Shown piece after piece: positions 1 to 13,077 of a DNA stretch of 64,000 nt. The position numbers and the translations under genes were made by a program. Under the pieces are notes generated by a model, which was not told the DNA's origin, searched no databases, and saw only the letters and a list, made by a program, of their open reading frames with translations. Each line of letters starts with the position of its first letter. Position 1 is the stretch's first letter. Origin of the DNA: Diplocarpon mali (taxonomy: Eukaryota > Ascomycota > Leotiomycetes > Helotiales > Drepanopezizaceae). The stretch is from assembly GCA_024741835.1 (NCBI GenBank), contig JAENRP010000004.1:308467-372466 (forward strand), written 5' to 3'.

Positions 1-3000
1 TGGTCATTACGATTCCACCAGGCATCAGGATGGAGGAGGAGCACATACCCGGAGGAGCAGCCACTCCCCTGTTGCTCCGAGCTGCGGGCGCTCCTCTCAA
101 TCGCATTGCATCTGTTGCTCTCGACGGAACTCCTTCGGCGACCCCAAAAACGGCGTTTGAGACATCCACGAAATTCCTGCCGCTGACTATTGGCATTGAC
201 TTCTCCATCAAGAATTTCAGGGATGGTCTACATTTTGTAGGATTGGCAGAGAGTGATCAGCGTTTCCCACATGTTTACACTAAACACGCAATCAACGCAG
301 GAAATGCTTCCTGCATCTTCCCTTGTGTTGATGACTCAAGCATGCGGTGCGACTGGGAAATTTCTATCAAGTGCTCCAGGACCCTCGGAGACGCACTCAA
401 GCGCCGTCCTGTAACTCTACTTCCTGGACACAAACACCACGCGGTCCAAAAAGCATTGACGAATGGCGCTATTGAGGAAAATGAGCTCCCACTCAGCGAC
501 GATGAGAAGCTCATGGAGATGGTTGTCCTTTGCTCTGGCGAACTAACCAAGGAGGTTGCGGATCTTGAAGACAGCTCCAAAAAAATTGTGACATTTACTT
601 GTTCAAACAACCTAGCTCCTCAACACATTGGCTTTGCAATTGGTCCTTTTGAGCAAGTCGATCTGTCTCAATTTCGGGAAGTGGAGGATGACGAGAAGCT
701 CGGGCAAGGACAGACCGTCCCTATATGGGCCTATTGTCTTCCAGGTCGGGCTGACGAAGTTCGACATACATGCGCTCCGTTAACGCATGCACTTGACTTT
801 ATACATATGAAGTTTGGAGGTTATCCGTTTACAGAGTTGCGATTTGTCTTTGTCGATGATCAAATTTCAGACACGGAGCATACTGCTTCGCTGGCTATTT
901 GCAGTAACCGTCTGCTATTCGCTGAGGGAATCATCGACCCGGAATTTGATAGTATCAGAACTCTCGTACATGCCGTAGCAAGCCAGTGGTTTGGAGTTGG
1001 CATTGTCCCTTTACAGCGTACTGATAGATGGATTACAATCGGCCTATCCCACTTCATTACTGGCCTCTTTATGAAATCCCTCTGCGGCAACAATGACTAT
1101 GCTTTTCGCCAGAAAACATTGTCAGACAGATTGGTAGAGTTGGATTTCCAAAGACCATGTATTCATGCGTTAGGAGAACACCTTGGCTTGGGTTCTTTTG
1201 AGCATGAGTTTATGCAGCTCAAGGCACCTCTTGTCATGTTTATCTTGGATAAGCGGATTGTCAAGTCCTCTGGATCCGCAGGTCTCGTGCGAACTATCGG
1301 CAAGATTATCGTAGCGGCAAACACTCTAGCAGAGACCACGATTTCGACTGAGGGTTTCAGAAAAACTTGCGAGAAGATTACTAAGTACCGCCAGACAGAT
1401 ACTTTTTGGAAAGAATGGGTGTACGGCTCGGGCTGTCCCAGATTCACCATCATGCAGAAATTCAATAAGAAGCGGTTGATGGTTGAGCTGCAAATCATTC
1501 AAAAGCAAGATACTCTCCCTACCCAAAGAGCTCTGCAAAAACAGTCTTTCCTGAGAGAATTCAAAGAAGAAGTTCATCAGGTTTGGGCCAACGAGCTCCA
1601 ACCAGTTTTCACCGGACCAATGACTATCAGAATCCACGAGGCCGACGGTACTCCTTATGAACATATTATTGAGATCCGAGATGGCCATGCTAAGATTGAC
1701 ATCCCATACAACACTAAATACAAGCGCCTGAAGCGAAATCGGAAGCAAAAGGAACAGCAGAATGCGACTGCAAATGCTGATCCGAATGCAGAAGGCGGCG
1801 AAGATACCCTAATCTACTGTCTGGGAGACACTATACAGGGCCAGGATATGATGGACGAATGGGACTTGATTGAATGGGATGCCGAGAACCTCGCGAAGAT
1901 GGAGACCGAGTCTTACGAGTGGATCCGTGTCGACGCAGATTTCGAATGGCTTTGCGAGAAGCAGTTCACGGCTATGCCTGCCTATATGTACGTGTCTCAG
2001 CTGCAGCAGGACCGAGATGTTGTTGCACAACAGGATTCAATGCTGTATTTGAAGAATATGCCGGCCCATAAGCTCGTGGCAACGTTTTTAACCAGGACAT
2101 TGATGGACACCCGGTATTTCCACGGTATTCGTACCATGGCCGCCGAGTCTCTTCATGTTCATGCACACCCGGGAAGCTCATGGGCAGGCATGAAACAACT
2201 CGAAAAGGCCTATGCTGAATTCTACTGCTATCCTGGAACCAAGACACCCCGACCCAATGACTTCACCGACAAGCGAGCTTACAAAGTTGAGATTTCCGTC
2301 ATACAGTCCATCTCCAAGATTCGTGATACCAGCGGAAACTGCCCGAAGCAAAGCCGCTCATTGCTGATGGACATCCTACGTTTCAACGAAAACTCGAATA
2401 ACCAGTACTCTGACAATTTCAAGATCGCTACACTGCTATCCGCGCTTGCCGAATCGCTCATCCCATTGAAGGATGCAGCCAATGTACTTGACACGGAGGA
2501 GGATAGTGAAGATGATATGGAACCCATGGAATTCCAGAAGGCTGTTCTTGAGGAATTGGACCGGTACCGTCGCATGGACGAGTGGATTAATTCCTATCAG
2601 AACATCTTCACAGTTACAGTGTTGGATTGTAAGCAGCGTCTCATGAAGTCGAAGGTCATACCTTTGGACCCACTGGAGTTTGTGCAATACCTTCATGATG
2701 GCACGTCTGATTTTGTTCGGATCAAATCTTTCACGGCATTGATTGATCTTGGTTACCTTACGAATAATTCGGTCGCTTCACTGCTACTCAACGTTGCAAG
2801 TACGGATCCATCGCCACACACTAGAAGAGAGTTTTTCGAAATCTTTTGCCTGGGAATGGCTGCCATTGCTTTTGGAGAGACTTCGACACCCGATTCCGAG
2901 CCCAGCGTAAGCTCTGCAGAAGTTGAAGAGCTGGATGTATTGATTGGTGACGATGGAGCTGAGGGTGGTACTGCGGATGATATTCTCGTCGACGCAAGTG

Positions 3001-4214
3001 CCGTCGCAAAATCACGTGCAGCACTTATAGCACGCACGAAATCCATCGAAGGAGCGTTGCTTGCCTTGAAAAATGAATTGAAGGATAACGAGGTGCTCAA
3101 GGTAGCACTTTGGAAAGCTGTTCGGTCGCCCTCCATTGGTGTTTCTGAGCAGTTGGATCTTCTTGACATCTGCCATGTTATCTACGCAGCTGTTGAATCT
3201 CTGGTCCTCAAGTTAGAGCTTCCACGTTACTGGAAAGCGACTCATGCAGGAAGGGTATGCAGCGCCCATTCGAGAAAGATCTTCCGTAGTACTAACATTG
3301 CGAAGGGTATCCTGATCTTTAAAAAGACCAGCAAGGTTCGGACCAAACCTATCAAAGCTGCTCCAAAAGCTACAGTCGTTGTCCAACCTCCGAAGACCGA
3401 GCTCGGACACACGAATTTGACGTCGCAAGCTCCCACAAAAATACTCAAGTTCACGAATTTCAATAAGTCGTCGGCATTGAGTTCGGCATTGAATGTGGCA
3501 GCTGCAGCACCGCCGGCCCATATACCAGCTTCTGCGCCAACTAATGGTGCAAGATCAGTGGCACCAGCGGATGGTTTGATGAAGCCACCCTCTAAACCAT
3601 CGTCACAGAAGCGATCACTCCCGGAAAGTGGGCATAGCTCAGACGACCGACCAAAAAAGAGAATCAAGATTGTCAAGATAAAAGTGAATCCTGCTGCATT
3701 TTCGGAAATCCTAAAGATTCAGAGTCTGCCACCTAAGCCAGCACTGTTGCGAGTCCAGCCCTCGACGAACGCGTCACCCGCACCCAGATTCTCGCCGGCA
3801 CCAAACAAGGCCTCACCAAAACCATCCACGGCACCAAAGGCATCTCCAGCACCCAGAACAATGCTTCCTCCGGGACCCTCAGCTCCCGTGAGAACAATGC
3901 TCCCTGCGGCTCCGGCAAGAAACCCGCTACCTCCTGGTCCCCAGAGTACGAAGAAGATCAAGCTGTCGCATAACCCTGGAGTTTCAAGACACAAGCCTCC
4001 TCCTACTCCATCCTCGAATCCCTCCATCTCTCCCGTTTCGATTCCGACGCAGTCCTCCAACCAAACATCCAAATCTTCTGGGCCCAGAAAACTGATCATC
4101 GCCGGCCGCAAACCCCTCCCGGGCGCTGTGCCAAAAACCGAGATGGCGCCAGTTCCCCGGAAGACACTGGTGGTCAAGTTCAACGTGAAGAATAGGACCG
4201 CTGAGAGACAATGA
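1..4214 (+). CDS. TAF2: TAF2, TFIID subunit (5' end outside window)
   Basis: Large subunit of the general transcription factor TFIID, acting at core promoters in the nucleus. The frame is open from base 3, and the first ATG at 30 lies inside continuing coding sequence, so the true start is probably upstream of the window. From that ATG, 1394 residues are visible without an intron. The first ~900 residues have the fold pattern of M1 aminopeptidases, including a segment typical of TAF2 (DGLHFVG, YPFTELRFVFVDD). Where active M1 enzymes carry HExxH, this protein has H-A-V-A-S (H at about residue 314), so it is a non-catalytic member, as is known for TAF2. Residues after ~1100 form a Pro/Ser/Lys-rich low-complexity tail. 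The large antisense frame over that tail is a by-product of its composition. Confidence 0.93.
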   Translation, partial: VITIPPGIRMEEEHIPGGAATPLLLRAAGAPLNRIASVALDGTPSATPKTAFETSTKFLPLTIGIDFSIKNFRDGLHFVGLAESDQRFPHVYTKHAINAGNASCIFPCVDDSSMRCDWEISIKCSRTLGDALKRRPVTLLPGHKHHAVQKALTNGAIEENELPLSDDEKLMEMVVLCSGELTKEVADLEDSSKKIVTFTCSNNLAPQHIGFAIGPFEQVDLSQFREVEDDEKLGQGQTVPIWAYCLPGRADEVRHTCAPLTHALDFIHMKFGGYPFTELRFVFVDDQISDTEHTASLAICSNRLLFAEGIIDPEFDSIRTLVHAVASQWFGVGIVPLQRTDRWITIGLSHFITGLFMKSLCGNNDYAFRQKTLSDRLVELDFQRPCIHALGEHLGLGSFEHEFMQLKAPLVMFILDKRIVKSSGSAGLVRTIGKIIVAANTLAETTISTEGFRKTCEKITKYRQTDTFWKEWVYGSGCPRFTIMQKFNKKRLMVELQIIQKQDTLPTQRALQKQSFLREFKEEVHQVWANELQPVFTGPMTIRIHEADGTPYEHIIEIRDGHAKIDIPYNTKYKRLKRNRKQKEQQNATANADPNAEGGEDTLIYCLGDTIQGQDMMDEWDLIEWDAENLAKMETESYEWIRVDADFEWLCEKQFTAMPAYMYVSQLQQDRDVVAQQDSMLYLKNMPAHKLVATFLTRTLMDTRYFHGIRTMAAESLHVHAHPGSSWAGMKQLEKAYAEFYCYPGTKTPRPNDFTDKRAYKVEISVIQSISKIRDTSGNCPKQSRSLLMDILRFNENSNNQYSDNFKIATLLSALAESLIPLKDAANVLDTEEDSEDDMEPMEFQKAVLEELDRYRRMDEWINSYQNIFTVTVLDCKQRLMKSKVIPLDPLEFVQYLHDGTSDFVRIKSFTALIDLGYLTNNSVASLLLNVASTDPSPHTRREFFEIFCLGMAAIAFGETSTPDSEPSVSSAEVEELDVLIGDDGAEGGTADDILVDASAVAKSRAALIARTKSIEGALLALKNELKDNEVLKVALWKAVRSPSIGVSEQLDLLDICHVIYAAVESLVLKLELPRYWKATHAGRVCSAHSRKIFRSTNIAKGILIFKKTSKVRTKPIKAAPKATVVVQPPKTELGHTNLTSQAPTKILKFTNFNKSSALSSALNVAAAAPPAHIPASAPTNGARSVAPADGLMKPPSKPSSQKRSLPESGHSSDDRPKKRIKIVKIKVNPAAFSEILKIQSLPPKPALLRVQPSTNASPAPRFSPAPNKASPKPSTAPKASPAPRTMLPPGPSAPVRTMLPAAPARNPLPPGPQSTKKIKLSHNPGVSRHKPPPTPSSNPSISPVSIPTQSSNQTSKSSGPRKLIIAGRKPLPGAVPKTEMAPVPRKTLVVKFNVKNRTAERQ

Positions 4215-4569
4215 ACTTGTACTTTGAAATTCACATATTGCATCTGCATTTAGCGAAAAAGGCGTATTGGGAGGGGAAACAAGCTCATCGAATTGGTGAC
4301 ATGCGGTGAGCTTCCAGCGTTTGGTTCTTGGCCTGTAGATAATTTTATTTTTGCGGCTTGATATTTTGGGCGGGAGAACTGTCTGTGCATAGCAAGGAGT
4401 TGGTTGCGTGGAAGCTCCATCGAGAGCTGCTGAAAGTGTTGGGGATGACTTGGTAGATGAATACCCAAGTCCCAAAACTTTTGATGCTTTGGTGATTTCA
4501 GTCCTTGCACCGTGAACTCTTTACCAATTCCATTCTCCAACACGATGTACCTCGTCGTTCCCTCGCAAC
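4215..4569. other. Convergent 3' region TAF2 / CDC26
   Basis: 355 bp between the stop codons of two converging genes. It should hold both 3' untranslated regions. I see no further gene. Confidence 0.6.
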
Positions 4570-4848
4570 CTATGAGCCTCTTGAACCACCTCCATTCCCC
4601 AACCCCAATCGCTCATCCCTCGTCTTGGCCTGGTATCCCCGCGCTCTATCCCCCGGTAATGGCCTCAACTCGTCGTTCGGATCACGCATATTCTGTGTCT
4701 TCTGATGCTGAAGAGGAGAACCGCTCTGGGCCTGCAATTCTGCTTGGCTCGAGTCCTGTTCTTTCTCGAGAGACTCGCGGCGCGCGTCTTCGTAGCTAGC
4801 TATGTCCTCGGTGGTGAGGGTTATAGCTGTTGGCTTACGACGGAGCAT
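4570..4848 (-). CDS. CDC26: CDC26/Apc12-like anaphase-promoting complex subunit
   Basis: Small 92-residue intronless gene. The N-terminus (MLRRKPTAITLTTEDIASYE) matches the diagnostic start of Cdc26, in which MLRRKPT is followed by a helix that binds the TPR groove of Apc6/Cdc16 and stabilises it in the anaphase-promoting complex. The rest is polar and disordered (Glu/Gln/Arg, then a Gly/Ser-rich end), as usual for this family. The length is close to the known animal and fungal proteins (about 85-125 residues). It converges with TAF2 and is divergent from the next gene, 273 bp away. The identification rests on the N-terminal motif; the C-terminal end could change if an intron was missed. Confidence 0.8.
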   Translation of the reverse strand: MLRRKPTAITLTTEDIASYEDARRESLEKEQDSSQAELQAQSGSPLQHQKTQNMRDPNDELRPLPGDRARGYQAKTRDERLGLGNGGGSRGS

Positions 4849-5121
4849 AGCTGTATATTATGAGGTGGGATGTGCTTGTGTTATCAGTGGTGGCGTTGAA
4901 GGCTATGATTATTTCCTCTCTGCTGGCATCTGATATAACAATGTATGTAAGGGCGTGCCAATTTAGAGGGTGAGAGAGGTGTATTATGTAAGTGAGCTTG
5001 AGGAAGTAGGTAGCTAAGGCTGCAAAGCCAAGAGACGCTAGCTTCGTTCGATCGGTCCGGGGTGCCTCCATTTTTGATATCCACAACCTCACGCAGCGAA
5101 ATCTTCGAATAACTGCCTAAG

Positions 5122-6246
5122 ATGTTCAAATGGCACGTCAATTCGGCTCTCGGTCGCGGTAGACCCGCGTCTCATGATCTCGTGAGGGTCACAGATGGCA
5201 TTGCTGCTTCCCTGAGGCAGTTTTCCATATCCGCCGCTCGGTATTCTGAAGATGGCCATGATGGTAGATGATTGTCCTCTATTCTCTCACCCGATCGATC
5301 TATTTCTCACATAATTCCAGATGTCCTTAGGACCAGCCGCTCTACTAGAGCCTCAGATGCTCGCAACGAAGTGTCCTCCTTAGCTCCTAGCCCATCACGC
5401 GGTATCGACGCCCGTTCGCTAGCTGCCAATCCCCCACCCATATCGGTGAGACGAGTTGATCCGGGAGGGGATTTTCCAGTCCGGGGTAGAGGGAGAGGTG
5501 GGCCTGGCTTTGAATATCGAGGGCCCCGACAAGACTCTGCTGGCCCAAGGGGTAATTATACCAGGGGAGGTATGAAGCCTGGGATGAATGGACGAGGAGG
5601 CCGTGGGGGAAGAGGGGGCCGTGGAAAACGGGGAGGGCGAGGGAGGGGCAGAGGAAAGGCGGACGTGAAGAAAGATAGGAGACCGAAGGCCGATGACGAT
5701 ATGGAACCGACACCATACACCGCGGAGGAGCTCGATTACATCGACAATAGCCAAGGAGGGTTCCAAAAGCCCTACACGCCAGTAACGAGTGTGCAAGATC
5801 TAGCGCGTTGGGGACCACCTGTTATCTCGAGCCCGAGGGGCGTTGTGGAGACCATCGCGTATAAGATGGCTGTTGCTACGGATAACCAGAACCCAGACTT
5901 CAAGAGCGGAGAGCTTCACGTTGCGAGAATCCGAGATGGAGTTGGAACGCTGTTTGAGAATGCTGAGGAGAGGCGGAAGTCGAGAAAGGCATGGGGGAAG
6001 GTCTACTCACAGAGTCTATCACAACAGGATCAGGAGGCTATGATGAAGCAGTGGGCTGCTGGACGGTACGTCGCTCCTCAGCCTGTAAATGCGCCGAATG
6101 ATGTGCTGTCACAGGTTGCGGCCTATACGAGTCGCAATGAGACGTACCTACCAGCAGATGCGAGGAGGTTTGAGGACAAGTTGCGGTCACTGTTGCCTGC
6201 CAGCATCCTCAAACCTCAACCACCAGCTGTGCAGGGACCACTCTGA
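5122..6246 (+). CDS. Mitochondrial RGG-rich protein, family not recognised
   Basis: Two exons, 5122-5263 and 5321-6246, joined across a 57-bp phase-1 intron (gtagat...ttccag, branch-like CTCAC). The ATG at 5122 gives a presequence-like N-terminus: basic, no acidic residues early, then RQFSISAARYSE, a typical matrix-processing/Icp55 context. Residues ~95-140 form an RGG/RG box (GRGGRGGRGGRGKRGGRGRG), followed by a folded-looking region (YTAEELDYIDN, RWGPPVISSPRG). The product is about 355 residues. I infer a mitochondrial RNA-associated role, possibly with the fungal mitoribosome, from targeting and RGG content only. I cannot name the family with confidence. The large overlapping antisense frames arise from the GGN-rich stretch. 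Confidence 0.7.
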
Positions 6247-6326
6247 ATGTGTGTTCATTGAACAAGTACTGCCTCCCAGAGGCTCTTATCACATTGTACA
6301 AAATCATGTAGAATGCATTAATCTCT

Positions 6327-7281
6327 TCAAGATTGCTCCATATTCTTACGTGCAGCATCGACGGTCATCTTCACATCTGTAAAGCCTTTCTCAACAATCT
6401 TCTCCATCTCTTTATGTGCTCTTCTCAGGTCATCTGGCCGTGCCGCCTTCTTCAGCTCCATTGCCCTGAGCCGTTTTTGCATCGCACCTCTTACACTTCG
6501 AATTCCTACACTAGCTGTCTCTCCCGTCTTACTCGCTGTTGAAATTGCTAAGTCTCGGGACTCTTTCGTGGGTGGTGGTATGGGCACATTAAGCTGAGTT
6601 GCATTTTTTGCATCTTGTACTGGTTGTAAATTCAGGTCCTTCGACCCCTGGATGGCTGATATAACCGGCTTGACATGCTATGCTCCTAGTTAGACATAAC
6701 CCCGAAGTACATTCTTTTCTCGCACCAAAAAAAATGGAGGGCTTAGCCTTGTAGAAACTTACATCTTTCTCCCCAACCAAGATCATCAAGCTCCTGCCCC
6801 CTTTCGGCAACACCTGGGCCAGAACCCCTAATTTCTCACTCGTCTTACTATCTTTCACCAGATGCACTCTCAGATTTTCCAGTACCTCCGGATTGAACCT
6901 GCCTCCCGTCCGCAGCTTTGACAGGTCGACCTTGAGCTTCTCAAGCACCCTCTCAATGCCGGAGTTCAGAGTCGAGAAATCGTACGGGTCCTCGACTTCG
7001 ACTTCCTGTGAAGACGCTGCCTCGTTTTCTTCGCGATCGGGCCGCCCTTTCTTCTTGAGCAGGGAGGGAGTCTGCGAGAATTCGCGATGGAAACTCAGAG
7101 GTATTGTGGGCTTTGAGAGCTGGGCTGCGGGAGCACAGCTCCTCCTGAGGCTGTGACAATCAGCTTCTAGTAATTGAGCGAAGATGGAGAGTCTATACAC
7201 CAATTGACATTCGGCTTGGATTATGGCTTTTGTTGCAAGCCGCCGGAGTACGCTTGCTCGAATTGGGCGTGGTTGACGCAT
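6327..7281 (-). CDS. RRF1: Mitochondrial ribosome recycling factor
   Basis: Releases ribosomes from mRNA after termination, here in mitochondria. Exon 1 is 7281-6763 and exon 2 is 6677-6327, with an 85-bp phase-0 intron (donor gtaagt, acceptor catag). The spliced product is 289 residues. Family features are GIERVLEKLKVDLSKLRTGG in the first helix, VLPKGGRSLMILVGEKDHVKPVISAI across the splice, NVPIPPPTKESR, and a C-terminal basic three-helix region (AMQKRLRAMELKKA). About 100 residues precede the RRF fold and include a presequence-like stretch ending near HREFSQTP. The ATG at 7281 is the first in-frame ATG with a presequence-like context; an upstream extension to 7398 has no advantage. It is divergent from the 2EXR gene with about 260 bp between starts. 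Confidence 0.92.
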
Positions 7282-7540
7282 GGATATTTGTGTCCTGATA
7301 TTAAATATTTCAGAGGAAAAAAGGTTGGCGATTTTTGGCAAGGCGGCGGGAGCGCCTCGCCTCGCCTGGCCTCGTCTAGTAGGTGTCAGCCTTGTCAACC
7401 ATGAACGACATCATCTACATATTGGCGACAACAGGCACAATGGCGAACCTTCTTACAGATCCAAAGCCGAGCTCGTTCCGATAAAAGATCCCTTTAAACA
7501 CAGACGATCAGAGTCATTAAGATCGAAGCCTGCAATAACA

Positions 7541-8206
7541 ATGTCTTCCCTATCGACCGTCGTAACAAAGCCCTTCCGCATCCTCGACCTCCCTCCAGAA
7601 ATCCGGAACAAAATCTACATTCTTCTCTGCACTTCACCAAATCCTCACATCTCATTATCAACGCCCTCCTCCCCGTTCTCAGAGCAAGTTCATCCCTCAT
7701 TCCCCCACAACTTGCTGCTCACGAACACCCAACTCTACCACGAACTCCGACCTCTCTACTTCACAACCAACGGCTTCAGCCTAACTATCCACCGCCGCAA
7801 CGATGAGTGGTCTTACTTCCTGTCTCCCTCCTTCCTGGACAACCGTCGCCAGATCCACAGTCTGAGGATCGTGGTCACGAGGTGGGGAAGCAAGGACTTC
7901 TTCTGCAAGAGCCTGGTGCCCGTGCTGGAAGATTGCGTGTTGCATGGCAAGCTCAGATCACTTGAAGTCGTGGTAAGAGAGAGCTTCTTGAAAGGCCTCG
8001 GAATAGTCGGAACAGGGGGTGGGTTTGAGAATTGGAAGAGTCTGAAGGCCCTGTTGGGAGATCCGTATCTGGAGAGTGCGAGGCTGCTGGCTGGGAGCTT
8101 GGGGTGTGGCGATGGCTCGGAAACCGAATTGACAGAATTCAGGGATGTCACTGAGCTTATCAAGACGAGGGACGAGCCTGGAAATCCTGTCATTAGTTAC
8201 AGATGA
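7541..8206 (+). CDS. 2EXR-domain protein
   Basis: Intronless gene of 221 residues. After about 12 residues it carries FRILDLPPEIRNKIYILLC, the F-box-like start typical of the fungal 2EXR family, followed by NLLLTNTQLYHELRPLYF, the second conserved helix with the usual Leu-Leu-x-Thr-Asn and E-L-R-P-x-Y-F pattern. The remainder (HSLRIVVTRWG...) resembles the beta-rich second half of these proteins. Function is unknown; the family is greatly expanded in Pezizomycotina and may include F-box adaptors, but that is not shown here. I chose the ATG at 7541 because the open frame upstream of it is low-complexity and lies in the shared promoter with RRF1. Confidence 0.8.
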   Translation: MSSLSTVVTKPFRILDLPPEIRNKIYILLCTSPNPHISLSTPSSPFSEQVHPSFPHNLLLTNTQLYHELRPLYFTTNGFSLTIHRRNDEWSYFLSPSFLDNRRQIHSLRIVVTRWGSKDFFCKSLVPVLEDCVLHGKLRSLEVVVRESFLKGLGIVGTGGGFENWKSLKALLGDPYLESARLLAGSLGCGDGSETELTEFRDVTELIKTRDEPGNPVISYR

Positions 8207-9240
8207 GAAAGATCGGGACTTCTATGGGATAACTCATTTGGGTTCCTAACAATATTTGCAGCTGTGTGATCCTGACATTCATATCTAACCTTGTAGCTTC
8301 CAACCTACTTTCTAATCTTTCAGGACCCCTGTTTGATTTGCATTTCATGGTGGAGGTGTTTTCGCACTGTCCATCTCAAGGTAACAATGAAAAACATCAC
8401 AGCATTCTTGACCTGTGTTGAGATATGCATATGCTCTTGAGAGTCCCTATCCTGATGATCTCAGAAAATGGCTGCAAAATCAGATGTTTCAAAGGTTATG
8501 ATGGAACGTCACGATGCCGTTGTGACTTTGTCCCGTCAGAAATCAAGCCCGGGCGTGAATTGGTACTCCTTACAGCATTACAGTGTTACTTTCGATGATA
8601 CCAAGAGCCATGGGTACTGTATTTCTGGAAATTAGACTTGGACTTCTGGGAGGGTCTCTCCGAACATATTAGAGCTGTCGATATATCCAAAATGCTGGAA
8701 TATCACGAGGACCTCTGTCTTGAGTCAGATAGAGATACCTTGGGCCTCGGACCTTGGGATATTGAACTTCTACCCACAGCAATGCAGTGTCATGGCACAT
8801 GACACTATGGTGTTGGAGAACCTCAAAGCGAAGTCTTTTTTCAAAACGAATGGATGCCACTGAAATTAACACTCCGAGTGACCCAGAATCTCGGGGAAGC
8901 TGAGGATTACGAACCACACATGGTAACTGTCAATATTTCTTGGATTACAGCCATCAAGTTAAGCAGGAGCTCACATTACGAATCGAAAGTTGGAAAACGA
9001 TTTTCATGTTTTTGTTCAACTTGATTAGCATTCTTTATTCCTTTTCTACAAGCGCGCTTTTGCCCATACTTAGGAAGGAAATATCTCTGAATCTCAAAGC
9101 AGCCAGATCAGAGACTCGCAGGTGACTTTTAACAACCCAGTTGTGCGAAAGAGCCTCAACCCAGATTAGCCAATCCATGCCGAGAACATCATGCATCAAC
9201 CACCAACAATTGCTCCTGGTCCCGTGCAGCAAATCGATAC
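8207..9240. other. Intergenic, 2EXR 3' / SSB 3'
   Basis: About 1 kb between converging genes. Only short frames are present, with no recognisable protein, RNA gene or repeat. The part next to 9241 should contain the 3' untranslated region of the Hsp70 gene. Confidence 0.5.
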
Positions 9241-12392
<3,152 letters not shown>

Positions 12393-13077
12393 GATGCTTA
12401 TCTATGTGTGGTTCGAGTAAAGAGAATGGAGAATGTGAGGGCAGGAGATGATTGGAACCAGTGAACATTTCTCTCAGTTAAAAGATCTTGTGGAAAATCG
12501 CACTAGTTGCCGGTCGCTAATTTTACAACGCTAAAAAAGCCTGGCAGCCTGCGTTTTGAGGCACCAACTAAGTGAAGTTAACGAGGGCATCAAGTTTGAA
12601 GTCCACTCACCGATTCATCAATCCACTTGCTGGGCTTGTGCAAGGGACTTTGGCCGAAAATCCAGACAATGGAGGCTGGAAGAAATAGACTGTGAATAGA
12701 AGAAGTTTGCAGATTCTGTGACCATCCCTTTGTTCTGTTAACAATGCTATGGTTTGCACACGAAGGGAGACTATCGGAATTGGTCACGTAAGACTTCATT
12801 TTCCATGTCCTACATATCCAGTTCTTTTCAAATCTCAGAGGTGCGAGTCTCAGATTTGTATTTTGGGAATTATATGAGCTAACCCGATCGAGAAAAGAGC
12901 TAGCCGCATAAGACGACCTCAGCAGACATCCTATAAATATCTAGTTCAATGACTGCCGTAGTATAGAACGCCCTGGCCGGCAGCACCTATTGCTCCATCC
13001 CATGAACATTCGCCGTCTGCATAACGCCATCCCGTAGAATATTCCGTGGCACCGCGAAGAACATGCACACCAGCACT
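12393..13077. other. Intergenic, SSB promoter / RSC4 3'
   Basis: 685 bp upstream of the SSB start and downstream of the RSC4 stop. It must hold the SSB promoter. I see no clear heat-shock element array (nGAAn triplets in alternating orientation) and no gene. Confidence 0.5.

Noticed and set aside
3719..4249. 176-codon antisense frame over the TAF2 tail (Gly-rich)
   Set aside because: Explained by the Pro/Ser-rich coding strand; antisense of proline codons gives glycine. No independent gene signal.
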